Shown here piece after piece: positions 20,201 through 31,500 of a stretch of 64,000 nucleotides of DNA. Both the position numbers and the translations under genes were made by a program. Source of the stretch: Rhineura floridana (lineage: Eukaryota > Chordata > Lepidosauria > Squamata > Rhineuridae); NCBI RefSeq assembly GCF_030035675.1, contig NC_084497.1:28257955-28321954 (forward strand), given 5' to 3'. Each line of letters starts with the position of its first letter. Position 1 is the stretch's first letter. Under the pieces are notes generated by a model. It was not told the origin of the DNA, searched no databases, and saw only the letters and a program-made list of their open reading frames with translations.

Positions 20201-21278
20201 AGGCTGGATGGCCAGTGAGGTTTCTGTTTCGATCCGGGGTCACACCAATACCAACCTCACCTGAGATAAACAGGTCGGCCCAAGCTTGCCGGTGCTCCTG
20301 GATCAAGTCCTCTGTCCTCATGGTCATGACCTCCAGCATCTCTTTCTTGGCGGCCTCACGGAGCTCGCCGAAGGCTTCTTCCAGGCGGGACGCCTCGACG
20401 GGCTCCGAGGTGTGGACGACGGACAGCAAGGTCTCATCGAACTGGGATTTCGGCGCCACCTGCACCCGGTTGACGAGCTTCATGGCCGCCACCACCACCA
20501 AGACCACCTTGCCTCCGACAGCCTGCAGCACCCGGCCAGAGGAGAGGAAGAACTGCCTGTCGCCCGCTTTCTCCATGCTGGTGATGAACTTCCCGCTGCC
20601 GGCGCCCCCCGCGGCTGCCGAGGCCGGGCCGGACACCTCAAAGGCCACCAGGCGGTCGGTGGGGTTGGCGACGGCCACGCGGTGCAGGTAGAGATGCGGC
20701 CGGCTGCGGTGTGCCAACAGCTCCTCGCGGACGGTGACGCAGCCGCCCGTGGCTGCGTCGGAAGACGCCGGCCCGGTCTGGATGCAGCGGACCCAACGGA
20801 TGGCGCCTTCCTTCAGCATGGCCACGGCAGCGCCCACCTCGGAAACGGCGCCGGCCGGGGCGCGCAGCTGCGCCAGCGCCAAGTACTCGGTGGCGTGCGC
20901 CAAGGCCGGGCCCTTTGCCGCCGCCGAGGCGGCCACCCACAGCCGGTTGGCGGCGGCGTCCAGGAGCAGGTAGCCGTTGCCCGCCAGGGCAGGCGGGGAG
21001 TTGGCATCGTCGCCGGTGCCCACCGGGCGCCCGGCCTGCAGGAGGAGCCTGGCGTCTCCTTGCGCGGCCCAGGCCTGCCAGGCGCGGGTCTCGGCCTGCA
21101 AGCAGAGCCCCGCCGCGCCCCCGGGCGGCTGCCGGGGCCTCCAGGGCAGGAGGCGCGGCCAGGCCCCTCCGAGGTACCAGTAGGCCACCAGCAGGAAGGC
21201 CAGCGAGGCTAGCAGGCGCCTCGCCCAGCTGCTCGACAGCAGGCCCGGCAGCCCCTTCAGCCGCTGCTGCAGCCACAT
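17216..21278 (-). CDS. KIAA2013: KIAA2013, single-pass-anchored membrane protein of unknown function, 2 coding exons
   Basis: Coding exons 21278-20261 and 18075-17216 join in phase 1 (TCAG|gtgagg donor, ctttcag acceptor) to 626 codons including stop, 625 aa against roughly 630 aa in human. A hydrophobic segment at about residues 21-38 (LLASLAFLLVAYWYLGGAW) anchors the N-terminus. A second at about 585-608 (LPFLFWFSVASLITLFHLFLF) precedes a short cytosolic tail ending PLFRSKV. The region between is a large, probably luminal, domain (DUF2152-type family by recollection). No catalytic motif is visible. Identity rests on the sequence of the second exon and on its place beside PLOD1, divergently transcribed, as in human. 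The first exon is extremely GC-rich, and long open frames on its other strand are side effects of that. Confidence 0.92.
18780..19222 (+). mobile_element. LINE 3' end
   Basis: Carries the cttttcagtggtggctccca and aggcaccaggcaaaaacatt phrases shared with copies at 46.8 and 63.8 kb, and a taataaataaataaatg tail. Confidence 0.75.
19675..19870 (-). mobile_element. Dispersed repeat, tgccagttgctgggaatcac family
   Basis: The order of blocks (ccagatgcccatgggaagct, ccccactggcagttcccagc) is the reverse complement of the copy at 37.1 kb. Confidence 0.6.
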
Positions 21279-21650
21279 GGAGGAGAGGGAGGCGCCGACG
21301 GAGGTGGCAGAAGCCCGCGGGACGGCGCTCGCCGCCAGCCCGGCCGCTACCGCATGGCCCTCGGGCAGCGCGGCTACGCGAGGCCGCGGCTTCGCGGCCT
21401 ACTCGCGGCGTTCGCCTCCCAGCATGGCGCGGCCTTCGCTCGCTCGCTGTCACGGCAGGAGGAAGCGGCGGAGAAGCACCGGCCGCAGCGCGCCTTCCCG
21501 GCCGCCCAGCGAGACGCTCGCTTCGCCTCAGCCGGCCGGGCTTTCCCTGACAGCGAGGCGGGGCGGCGCCTCTGAGTGACGGGCCAGCGGGCTGGGCGAG
21601 CCGATGGGGCGGCGGCGGCTCCCTCCTGCTCCGCCCGCCGCTTTTAAAAA
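20300..21650. promoter_or_regulatory. CpG island over KIAA2013 promoter and first exon
   Basis: Dense CpG and GC-rich sequence, unlike the flanking AT-rich repeats, spans the first coding exon and about 370 bases upstream of its ATG. It is the likely minus-strand promoter. It ends abruptly at about 21650 in an AT-rich tandem array, so it does not extend to the PLOD1 start about 870 bases further on. Confidence 0.75.
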
Positions 21651-21718
21651 ACAATATTTATTTCCTTCTCTCCCTGGAAATTAATAGCGAGATGGAAGAA
21701 TGGGCTGAGCGACCCTCT

Positions 21719-22040
21719 GAGCATCTGCAGAGTGCCTGTTTCCTCAGAGGAAAGCTTTTTTTATAAGGGAGAGGGATTGAGAGTATGGACAAAATGTCTC
21801 TGAGCACTTGCAGAGTACCTGTTCCCACAGCAGAAACTTTAAAATGAAAGAGTGACTGTGGATAGAGTTTGAGTATCTGCAGAGTGCCTGTTCCTGCATC
21901 AGAAAGAAATATATTTTTCTTAAAAACGGACTTTGGATCAGCAGAGCATCTGCAGAATGTTTCTTCTCTCTGCAAAACCATTTTTAAAAAGAGACAATGG
22001 ATAAAGTGCTTCTGAACATCTGCAAAGTGCCTGTTCCATA
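21719..22040. repeat. Five-copy diverged tandem array between KIAA2013 and PLOD1
   Basis: The motif gcatctgcagagtgcctgtt recurs at 21721, 21803, 21872, 21945 and 22016, giving spacings of 82, 69, 73 and 71 bases. Between the motifs is AT-rich filler that has drifted more. A 141-residue minus-strand frame across it is only the translation of this repeat (GTGTLQ recurs) and is not a gene. Confidence 0.8.
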
Positions 22041-22065
22041 AGTAGAGCAAAACACCCTTGACAGC

Positions 22066-22127
22066 TATCCAATCTGTGTTCATGCACCGAGTTTTAATCT
22101 GTGTTGCTAGTCTTGTGAGTGAAAATT
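22066..22127. repeat. Left copy of a roughly 60-base direct repeat flanking PLOD1 exon 1
   Basis: The sequence from caatctgtgttcatgcacc to tgtgagtgaaaatta recurs at about 23731-23790 with roughly nine matches in ten. Confidence 0.75.
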
Positions 22128-22521
22128 ATGTTGAGTATTCTGCCACTGCGTAGGGCTGAGCTGGATGTAACCCAGAGTTGTGGGTCTCCCACTTTCACAA
22201 GGCCTCCTCTCGCTAATCCTCTCATTTCTGCAGGATACCATTCCACTTCCCCAGCATTTGCAGGGAGGGCAATCAGAATCCAGCATGTCGATCCTGGATG
22301 TCTGCACGGGATGGGCGGGACAGGATGGGCCTGGGCAGAAGAGAGAGGGGAGGAGCGCACACCCCCTTTCGAGGGGGCGTTGTTTATTGCGTGGCACAGC
22401 AGCCCCGGACGGACTGGGAGGGACTTGCAACAGAGCAGGGCTGCATCCCTGCTGCCTCTTCCACTCTCCCAAAGAAAATCTGCCTTTGCACCTAAAGAAG
22501 TTGTGGGGAGCCGTTCCCAGG

Positions 22522-25500
22522 ATGCCTGTCCGCTTGCAGCTGCTGGTTCTGCTAATCCTGGTGATCCAGGGGACCCACGGTGCCAAACAGCAAGACGGTA
22601 GGTCTGGGGGCAGGGAAAGTCAGCCAGCATGCCCCATGGCACGCCAGAGTCCCCCACGGCACGCCAGAGTCCCCCTTGCTCCCCTTCCTTGCCTCTCTCC
22701 ACAGCTACAGCCACCCAGTGGAGGGCGGGACGAATGGGGCACTGCCCCACCAGCCTGAGTCTGCTCCCAGCCAGCATCATCACCAGCCTGCAGCCTTAAT
22801 TATGCCTGCCATTGGCTCTGGCTCTCAAGTTCTCTTTGGGCTCCTTGCCAGTCCTAATGGGCACTAGCCCACGGCAATAGGTGCACTGCAAGAGCATTAT
22901 GCACGCGCACATTTGTGTCTTTCCTCTCCATGCGAGCTGATCTGGAAAAGAGACCGTCATATGCTTTTTTGGGGGGGAAGGAGGGAGTAAATAGTGGCTA
23001 AACTGGTATAGCACAGCAGGGAGGAGAGCCTGGCTGGGAGTCCAGAGTCTGTGCATTCAAATCCCCGCTCGTGTCTCCTGGGCGTCAAGGGCCAGCTAAA
23101 GATCACCCACAGGGAGTGGCTCAGGGGTGACGTGCCCTGCCACCTGTGCAGCAGTGGGCAAGCGGCACAATCCCAAGGAGCCCAGTTGCCCCCCAGCTGG
23201 CAGCTGTGGACAAGGAAGGGGCTGGCTTGTGCAGCTGTGGCAAGCTGAGCAGGCCCTGGCCAGCTGGGGAGGATTAGCCTCAGAGGGAGGCAAGGGGAAA
23301 ACCCCTCTGAAGACCGCTTACCATGAACACCCTATTCACAGGGTCGCCATAAGTCGGGATCGACTTGAAGGCAGTCCATTTCCATTTTTTCCAAACCCAT
23401 TTCCAAGATAATGTGTTTTGGGTCGGGTTGCTCAGGGTGTCGTGAAGATCACATAAAGGGTTTCTCCTGTTAAGACTTGGGGTGTTTGCATTGTGAATCA
23501 GGGCCTCTGAATACCAGTTGCTGGGAATCACCAGTCAGGAGCATTTTGATGCGTTCAGGTACTGCATGGGTTTCCCATTGGGGGGACCCGGTTGGCTACT
23601 GTGAGAACAGGATGCTGGACTAGATGGGCCCCCTTAGGCCTGATGCAGCAGCCAGGCTCTTCTGACTTTCAGTCTGGATGATACCAGGGAGGTGGAAAGA
23701 TGGGTTTCTTCGCCCCCACCCTTTGCAGCCGTTCAATCTGTGTTCATGCACCCAGTTTTAATTTTTGTTGCTAGCCTTGTGAGTAACAATTAGGCTTGGA
23801 TATTAGTGCGGGGGACGGGAGACAGTGTCTGGGCTACGGATTTGAGATTCCTTTCAGGGGAGGTAATTATCCTTGGTAGGGCTGTGCCCCAGTTGCGCTA
23901 ATGGGATGACTGCCCATGGCCTTGCTGAACAGCAACAGGGAAGCTGTTCCTTGTTAATTAACAGAGTATGTGAAGAACAAGGCTAAAAGCCACTGCTCTT
24001 TAATGCAAAGGGGAGGGGTCCCCACTTGAACACCCCACGTGGCCACAGCTTCAGCACAAAGCAGTCACGGAGAGCTGCCAGGAATTATGGCTGTAAAAAT
24101 AGCTCAGGAGTTTGGCGTGCAGATTTTTTTTTTTCAAGTCTTGCCACAGCCATGCCTGTAGAAAGCGGAAGGTGGTTAAATTGCAGTTTGGTCTAATGCA
24201 GGGAAGATTTTCTTCTTGGCTGGTCATCAGGGTTGGAAACTACTCATAGATGTGTTTGATTGCGGAGGAGGGGAGTGGAGGGAATAATCCAGCGAGAGCG
24301 TTGGGCAAGGCCCACCCAGAAAATGCCCCCATCCCAAATCCTGTCAAGGTGCAGAGTGGCCAAAGCCTACCCAGTTCTTTTTTTACACCGCGAGCAGAAA
24401 AAATCCACAAGCGCCTCCCTGGAAGCTAAAGAATGATAAACAATGACCCAAGCATGAAGCCCTTTCACAACTCTCAAAATCAGTCACCTGAGGCAGCTGC
24501 GTTTTGCCTAATGATGTGGCCAGACCCATCTGATGTGCTGGAATACCCATTTCCACCCCTTCTGAAATCATGCTCTGCACGTAGGCGTTGGAAAGGTTTC
24601 AGGGTTTTTTTGAGGGGAGGGAGGAAAGAGCTGTGTGGCATCAGAGTTTGCCGAATCATAGAGCATTTTTTTTACAAGTTGACCTCTTTTCAGGGTATGC
24701 AAATCCACCACCATCATCAAGAGCCCATCTCCTATGGCGCAGAAATCTAAGGGCTTGATTTAAAAAGAGGAATTTTGCCCAGTTTGGGTCTGCTTTTTCC
24801 TCATTCCAGCAGCTTTGGCAGTCTGCACAGAGAGACCTTCTTTACTTGGAAATATGATACCCCCTGCTGTCCATCAAGGAGGCTGCTGGAGTTACTGGCT
24901 GCATTCAGCCCCAAAGTCTCAAAGTTGTGTCGATCGCAGCATAAATAGTTGGCCCAAAAATGAATCTGGGCAGGGCTTTGTGTTCAAAAGTGCTATAAAT
25001 TATTTTCCCTTGTGTATTTACTGCCAGAGAGAGAGAGAGACTGACAGAGAGAGAATAAGGAATAAAGAAAAAATAAAGACAATGGAGTATATATGAGCTC
25101 TGCTGGGTTAAACCAAAGGTCTAGTCCACAATTCTGTTGTTCACAGCGGCCAATCGGAGAGCTCCAGGAAGCCCACAGGCAGGGCGTGAAGGCAGCCGCC
25201 CTCCCTCACTGTCACTCATAAGAACATAAGAGTATTTTCCTTGCACCCTAGCTTGGACTATGCAGTGTTCTTGGGCCGGCTGATTGACACACCAGATGTT
25301 GTTTGCAGCTGCATCTGGATTTACTTTCTGGACCTGCAAGGACTGTGACTGGCCATTTGGGAGGGATAATGTTTCTGAATGCCGTGTGTGTGGAATGCTG
25401 GAAAGAGCCAGTAATTGGATTGTTGGGGCATTTGGGAATGTGGAAGGCGTCTGGGAGCAGGGCTTGAAGACCTTTTGAGGGTATCTGCAGGAATTTTTTC

Positions 25501-28500
25501 CGCAGCTGTCTCTCAGTGTGTTTTGCCGTACATATTCTTCTCTGGTTTGGAGGGTCTTCCCACCCCCAAATATTACTTGATCTACTATATGCTTAATAAA
25601 TACATGGCACCTCCTTTAGCCCTTTAATCATCGATCTCTTTTATTATTTTAAATGCTGTTTTATGTTTTAACATTGTACACCACCTTGATGTATATAAAT
25701 ACTTTTAGAAATAAAGAAATAGGATTGAGATGGCATCCTGTGAGTGCCAGTCACTGGGGTGGAGGCTGTTGAACTTGTGGGATTCCCATAGGCATCTGGC
25801 TGGCCCCTGCGAGCTATGAGATGCCCTATTAGATAAGCCTTTGGTTGGGTCTAACTGGGGCCTTCTTGCATTTGGATGACTAAAAGCAGAGCCTTCCTAA
25901 TTGGGACACTAGTATCTTAATTTTTCTTATTATTTCTCTCTCCTCCTTCTAGATCATTTATTGGTTCTTACTGTGGCCAGCGAGGAGACGGAAGGATTCC
26001 AACGGTTCAGAAGATCAGCCCAGTTCTTCAGCTACAACATCAAGGTGATGCCAGCAGGTGTTTTGAATGGGAAATAGTGGACCATCTAGCTCAGTGTGGT
26101 GTACACTGAGTGGCGGGGGCTGTCTAGGTTTTTAGACAGGGCTCTCTCCCAGCCCTACCTGAAGATGCCAGGGATTGAACCTGGGACCTTCTGCCTGCAA
26201 TTTCGATCCCAAATTCAAAACACAACTTGTTTCCCCAAATTGCACAGCGTGCCCTCATGGCAGTGCTCTGTCTAGGACAGATGATTTAAAGGCGCATTTT
26301 TTTAAAAAATCAGCTTATGCTTTGAGGCTACGTCCACACCATACATTGAATCACATTTATTTATTAATTTATTATTTGATTTATATCCCGCCCTTCCTCC
26401 CAGCAGGAGCCCAGGGCGGCATTTAAAGCATGTGGCTTCCCCCCACCCTAAGAATCCTGGAAACTACTTTACCCCTTGCAGAGGTACAGTTCTCTTTGTT
26501 GTTGTCATGTGCCTTCAAGTTGATCACGACTTATGGCGACCCTATGAATCTGTGACCTCCAATAGCAATTCTCTTAACAGACTACAATTCCCAGGTTTCT
26601 TTGGGGGAAGTCATGTGCTTTAAAGGTATGGTCTCTACACAGGCTAAAAATCCATGGAAGGCTAACCAGCTGCTCTCTCAGCAGTAGTTTTCGTGCCCAC
26701 CAGCAGGGAATGAAATTGCTACCTTTTGGATTATTATTTGTGTATTTATTAAATTTATATCCCGTCCTTCCTCCCAGAAGGAGCCCAGGGTGGCAAACAA
26801 AAGCACTAAGAAACGTTAAAAATAGACTTTAAAAGATATTAAAACAAAACATCTTTTTAAAAAAGCTTTAAAAATATCTTACAAAGCAATTCCAACACGG
26901 ACACAAATCATGACAGCAGGGACTCCATCTGAAGCAAGGTAAGCCACTTTGGTGCTAAATATTAATATAATATTAATAATATTAATCAGGCGAATCCAAA
27001 GTTGGCTACAGAATCGTCCTCCAAGATTGCTTATCAGTGTGGTTCCTTCTCAGAGTGGGGGAGGTAACGTGTGGGGTATGACAAGGCCCAGTGCACTTCA
27101 ACATTGTTATTGATAACCTGGATGAGGAGGTGCAGGGAACGCTTGTCACATTTGCAGATGATACAAAATTGAGAGGGATAACTAATACCCTGCAGGATGC
27201 TTACCAAGGGAGCACTCAGAAGCGCCGTTCAGTTCCTCCTCCTCCGGCTGTCCTGCCACGTATTCAAGGACTGGGCTGAATGTTATCGGTTGCTCTTTCT
27301 TCTGAGATCCCCGTTCAGTCCCACTTTCCCTCTCATGGCTGAGCCACAACAGCATCCATTTGGGCTGGGGGGGGGGGAGAAGCCACCGCTCCCTCCCCCT
27401 CACTTGCTTCCGCTCCCTCTTCTCCACTTAAAATATAACCCCCTGAAACCAAACAGGGCAAAGGCTCTATTGCAAATCTGCTTTAACGCTCTAGGTCCTG
27501 GGATTAGGGGAAGATTGGCATGGCGGAGAGGACCAGAGGACGGCGGGAGGAGGACAGAAGGTTCGTCTTCTTAAGTCGGCTTTGGAAGACTACACAGAGA
27601 AGGAGGATTTGGTCATCCTCTTCACAGAGAGGTAAGTTGTCTGAAGATGAGAATTGCTGTTGCGTGTTCTATGTAAATCAGTTCACGGAAATACACGTTG
27701 GAAACACTCCAGTCTGGTATGACTGTTCACTTTAATTTTTGTTCTTACTGTTGTGGTTTTATCTCGGTATTTGTCGATTACATATTGTGGATCTCCTTGG
27801 GTACGCAAAAGCCCAGAAAGGTGAGGTGCCTATTGAAACAGTACAGAAATAATGAAGAGGTCAAGAGTGTCTGATCCAACGCCAATCTGCTCCTCCCTGT
27901 AAACTGTGGCTTGCAAATCGGGAACCAGCCTTCATATATAACCCACCTTCCTCCTTCAGCAAGCCTAATGGACCAGCTTCCACAGTCATAGACTAGTAGG
28001 GAAAACTACCTCCCCCCCCATTTCTCATCAGAGGCTCTCCCGTCTATTCCTCTCCTTGTTTTTCTCTCTGATACAGCCATTTCCTCCCCATTTTCTCTCT
28101 TCCCCCCCCATCACCCATTTTAGCTATGACGTAATATTTGCATCAGGCCCCACGGAACTCCTGAAGAAATTCCGGCAGGCCAAGTCCAAAGTCATCTTCT
28201 CCTCGGAGACTCTCATCTACCCGGACCGAAGGTTGGAAGCCAAGTACCCCCAGGTCCGAGAAGGGAAGCGATTTCTAGGATCCGGAGGTAAGAGGGAGAA
28301 GAAGCCTTTGGCACAGAGGCTTGGAAGAGGAGGGTTGGGACTTAAGCCGCAACTGGAAGCATCAGAGGAATAATCAGGGATCTGAGAGACTGGGGATCCA
28401 CCGTCATGACTATGACCCACTCTCCAGATCTCTTACCATTTTTGAGCCTTTGGCAAGGGAAAAAAAAGAGGGATTTTGAGGGTTTGCTTCATAATAATGA

Positions 28501-31500
28501 GATCTAGAAACTTACTCCTTTTTGTTGTCGTCGTTACTACGATGAAAGCTAACCTTACAGTTCTGCGAAGAATACCCACGTTCTCCCTGAACTAAAAGAT
28601 CTGTATTTGATCCTTCATTGTACAGTCACAGCCATGCAGGAGGGCAAACCAGCTAAAGGAATATATTTCCTTGAATCAACTGGTATAGAAAAATTTCCAG
28701 TTCCACTGAACGCTTCATCTAGCAGAACAGAAAAAGAGAAATTTGTGTGCTTCTATAGTGAGAAAGGTGTGGCTTATTGAAAAACAAAAGTTCAAAAATG
28801 TTTTCGGTAACGGCCTTTATCAAACATTTTTAACCCTTTTGCTTGATGAAGAGTTCTGCATAACACAAATGTCTGCATACTTCTGCACCTGCAGCAGATG
28901 AATATTAAGGTATTCTTTAGAACTGGAGTTGTCAACACTTGCATTTAGGTATTTACCCTGGCCCGGAGTGTTACTTGTCCATGAAGACAAAAAAATCTTC
29001 ATTCTCTCTCTCTTCCTGGCAGGGTTCATAGGCTATGCTCCTTATCTCAACAAGCTTGTGGCAGACTGGCAGGGCCTTGACAGTGATAGCGACCAGCTGT
29101 TTTATACTAAAGCCTTCTTGGATCCAGTAAAACGGGTAAGTGCAGGGTGCAGAGAAGTTGTGTACATATGTGTTATAAAAATTAAGTTCCATTTTATTAA
29201 TCGTAGTACATTATTTGTCAACCAATGGAACATGTTTTAAAACAATCTATTGTTTGCATTGGTGTTTTTTTTCCACCCTCATTTAAAACACTACCTCCCT
29301 GTAACTTTTATAGTTTCAAGTCCACCACTAATCCCAGTGGCTTGCACGTATGGGAACTCCCCAGTGGTCCACGATTTGCATTCCCCTGGTGTAAATAGAC
29401 CTTTCCGCTTGCCTTTAGAGAGGAAGCCAGACTGCAAGGCCTTTCAAAATCCATTTCCGACTCTTTTGGTCATGTGATACCTTTTGTCTCCCCCACAGGG
29501 GAACATCAATATAACTTTGGATCACAGGTGTCGGATCTTTCAAAACCTGAACGGCGCTCTAGGTGAGCATCTGGGGAAAGCGAGAGTAAGGCATACCCTT
29601 ACCTGGGAGCCACTGAAAAGACAGCATATTACCACTGGGGGCATGGGGGGGGGGAAGCGGCATGGTTCGGTTCATCCTAGGGACTGGAGGGTTGAGCAAA
29701 GCCTCAAAGAATCCTTTGCAGTCACTCTCATGCTGCATCCCCAGAACTAAAGCTCTTGCTTCATCTTGCAGAGCAGAGGCCAAGGAGTTTTTTTTTTGGG
29801 GGGGGGGGGGAGGGTTCTTGCAGTTTCATAAGCCATGCCATTGTTATCTTGCTTAGCTGGGTTGATCTCCACATGCCTTGAACGACAGCAGACAGTCTTA
29901 GGTGTGGAAGCCAGGCGAGGTCTTGATGCAAGTAACAACAAAGATCCATGCCTAAGGCTATGGCAGGAGCCAAAACTAGATCTGAGTGTGTGTGTATCGG
30001 GATGCAGTTGAAAACACCTGGCAGCATTAGTGAATCAGAACATTGTTTAAATTGTTGTTATTATTAGCTCACCCTTTATCGCAAGTGATTCAAGGGTAGG
30101 GTACAGTCTCAATTTAAAAATAATATCCATCAGCACAGTAATACAAAATGAAGAACAGGTAGGGCTGGGGAGGATTCCCTGAAACCCTGGCGAGCTGCCA
30201 CCAGTCAGTGTCAACCGTACTGAGCCAAGTGGAGTGATGGGTCTCTGTATAAGTCAGTTTCCGATGCTCCCCAGGCAGCTTGGACTTCAACTCCCATCAG
30301 GCCGAGCTGTGCTGAATTGACGCAAGGCTGCTTTCTAGGTTCCTGTCCTGTACGACCGCACTGCTAATTGCTATAAAAAGCATGGGAGAACACAGTCATG
30401 TGTGCATTCCGTTGTTCCCCTCCCTTCTGTCTTCTCAAGACGAGGTGGTTCTGAAGTTTGAAAACGGGCGAGTGAGAGCACGGAATCTTGCGTTTGACAC
30501 CCTCCCGGTTGTCATTCACGGCAACGGCCCCACCAAGGTAAGCCGGGCCAGGACTTTCTGGAACCATGGCAGAAATCAGAACAGAAATTTCTCTTCTTGA
30601 ACTGGAGGGCGGGAGGGGAGAAGGACGGGAATTGTGGGAAACCAGACTGCTGTGGGTTTATGCTGGCTGACGGAACCGGGAGCTGAGCATCTCATAGGGA
30701 CAGGTAAATCTGTCCATTTCAGGGTCTCTCCATTTGTTGTATTTTTCCAAGCTCAAGTCCAGTTCCATGCATTTCCACACCAATTTGTGAAAAAATCCCC
30801 ATCAAAATTTATCAGCATTTTAGTGTGACTTTCTCCAAATATACACATTTTTGTATGCAGTTTTGCCTAATATGTACATTTTTGCAACGCTGTTTCGCCT
30901 AATATAATGCATTTTTACTGCTATGAATATCTGCATTTTTATGCATGCTTTACCCTACAGATCAGATTACAGGGGTGGGAAACAGCCTGTCGCTCAGAGG
31001 AGACAAATCTGGGCAAGGTGGAGCAACGATCTGCCTCCATATAAGGCATAGCCTGCCCCACAACTAGAGATGTGAAGGGCCGGAAAAAAATGCTGGAAGA
31101 ATTCAGGGGGAAACGGGTTCTCCTCCCTATTTTTTCCAGTTTTTTTCCAGGCCTTCACATCTCTATCCACAACATATTTTAGGGAAGGACCAGAGCTCAG
31201 TACTATTATCTTGATTAAACAGCAGATCAAAATGCAAAGTCACTGGGCTCTAACAGCCTATCAGGATGTTACATCACAGGACCCAGGACTGCTCCTGATG
31301 CCCCAAATGTGTGGAAGTTGGTTCCAGTTTTTCAGTGGAGACAGAGAAGCACATGCCACACTGTATTTTCATTGGAGGTTTTGTAATTGCTGTTTTTTAT
31401 TAATGTTATTTAATTTTGTAAATTGTTTTATGGATGTTTTCCTGTATTTGTGTTTTTCTTGTAAGCTGCCTTGAGGGCCTTTCAGCCATAAGGCAGGGTA

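Larger units (their letters stand above)
18076..20260 (-). other. KIAA2013: KIAA2013 intron
   Basis: Separates the two coding exons. It contains a LINE 3' end (18.78-19.22 kb) and a dispersed repeat (19.68-19.87 kb). A short AATG run sits near 18.63 kb. No exon was seen. Confidence 0.7.
22598..25952 (+). other. PLOD1: PLOD1 intron 1
   Basis: The longest PLOD1 intron (3.4 kb). It holds a SINE (22.99-23.40 kb), two copies of the tgccagttgctgggaatcac repeat, a GA-rich run (about 25.03-25.06 kb) and LINE tail sequence. 23.8-25.0 kb shows nothing I recognise. Confidence 0.7.

Noticed and set aside
20286-21212. 308-codon plus-strand frame, and other long frames antisense to KIAA2013 exon 1
   Set aside because: Long frames are expected by chance in such GC-rich sequence. 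The minus-strand frame matches KIAA2013 and splices correctly.
21658-22083. 141-codon minus-strand open frame with repeating GTGTLQ
   Set aside because: It is the translation of the five-copy tandem array; no start context, splice sites or known domain.
22094-22783. 229-codon minus-strand frame over the PLOD1 start
   Set aside because: Antisense to the PLOD1 signal-peptide exon, low-complexity composition and no recognisable domain.
27091-27279. Candidate small coding exon with FADDTKL
   Set aside because: The motif is the reverse transcriptase box of a CR1-type LINE; the real PLOD1 exon 3 starts at 27495.
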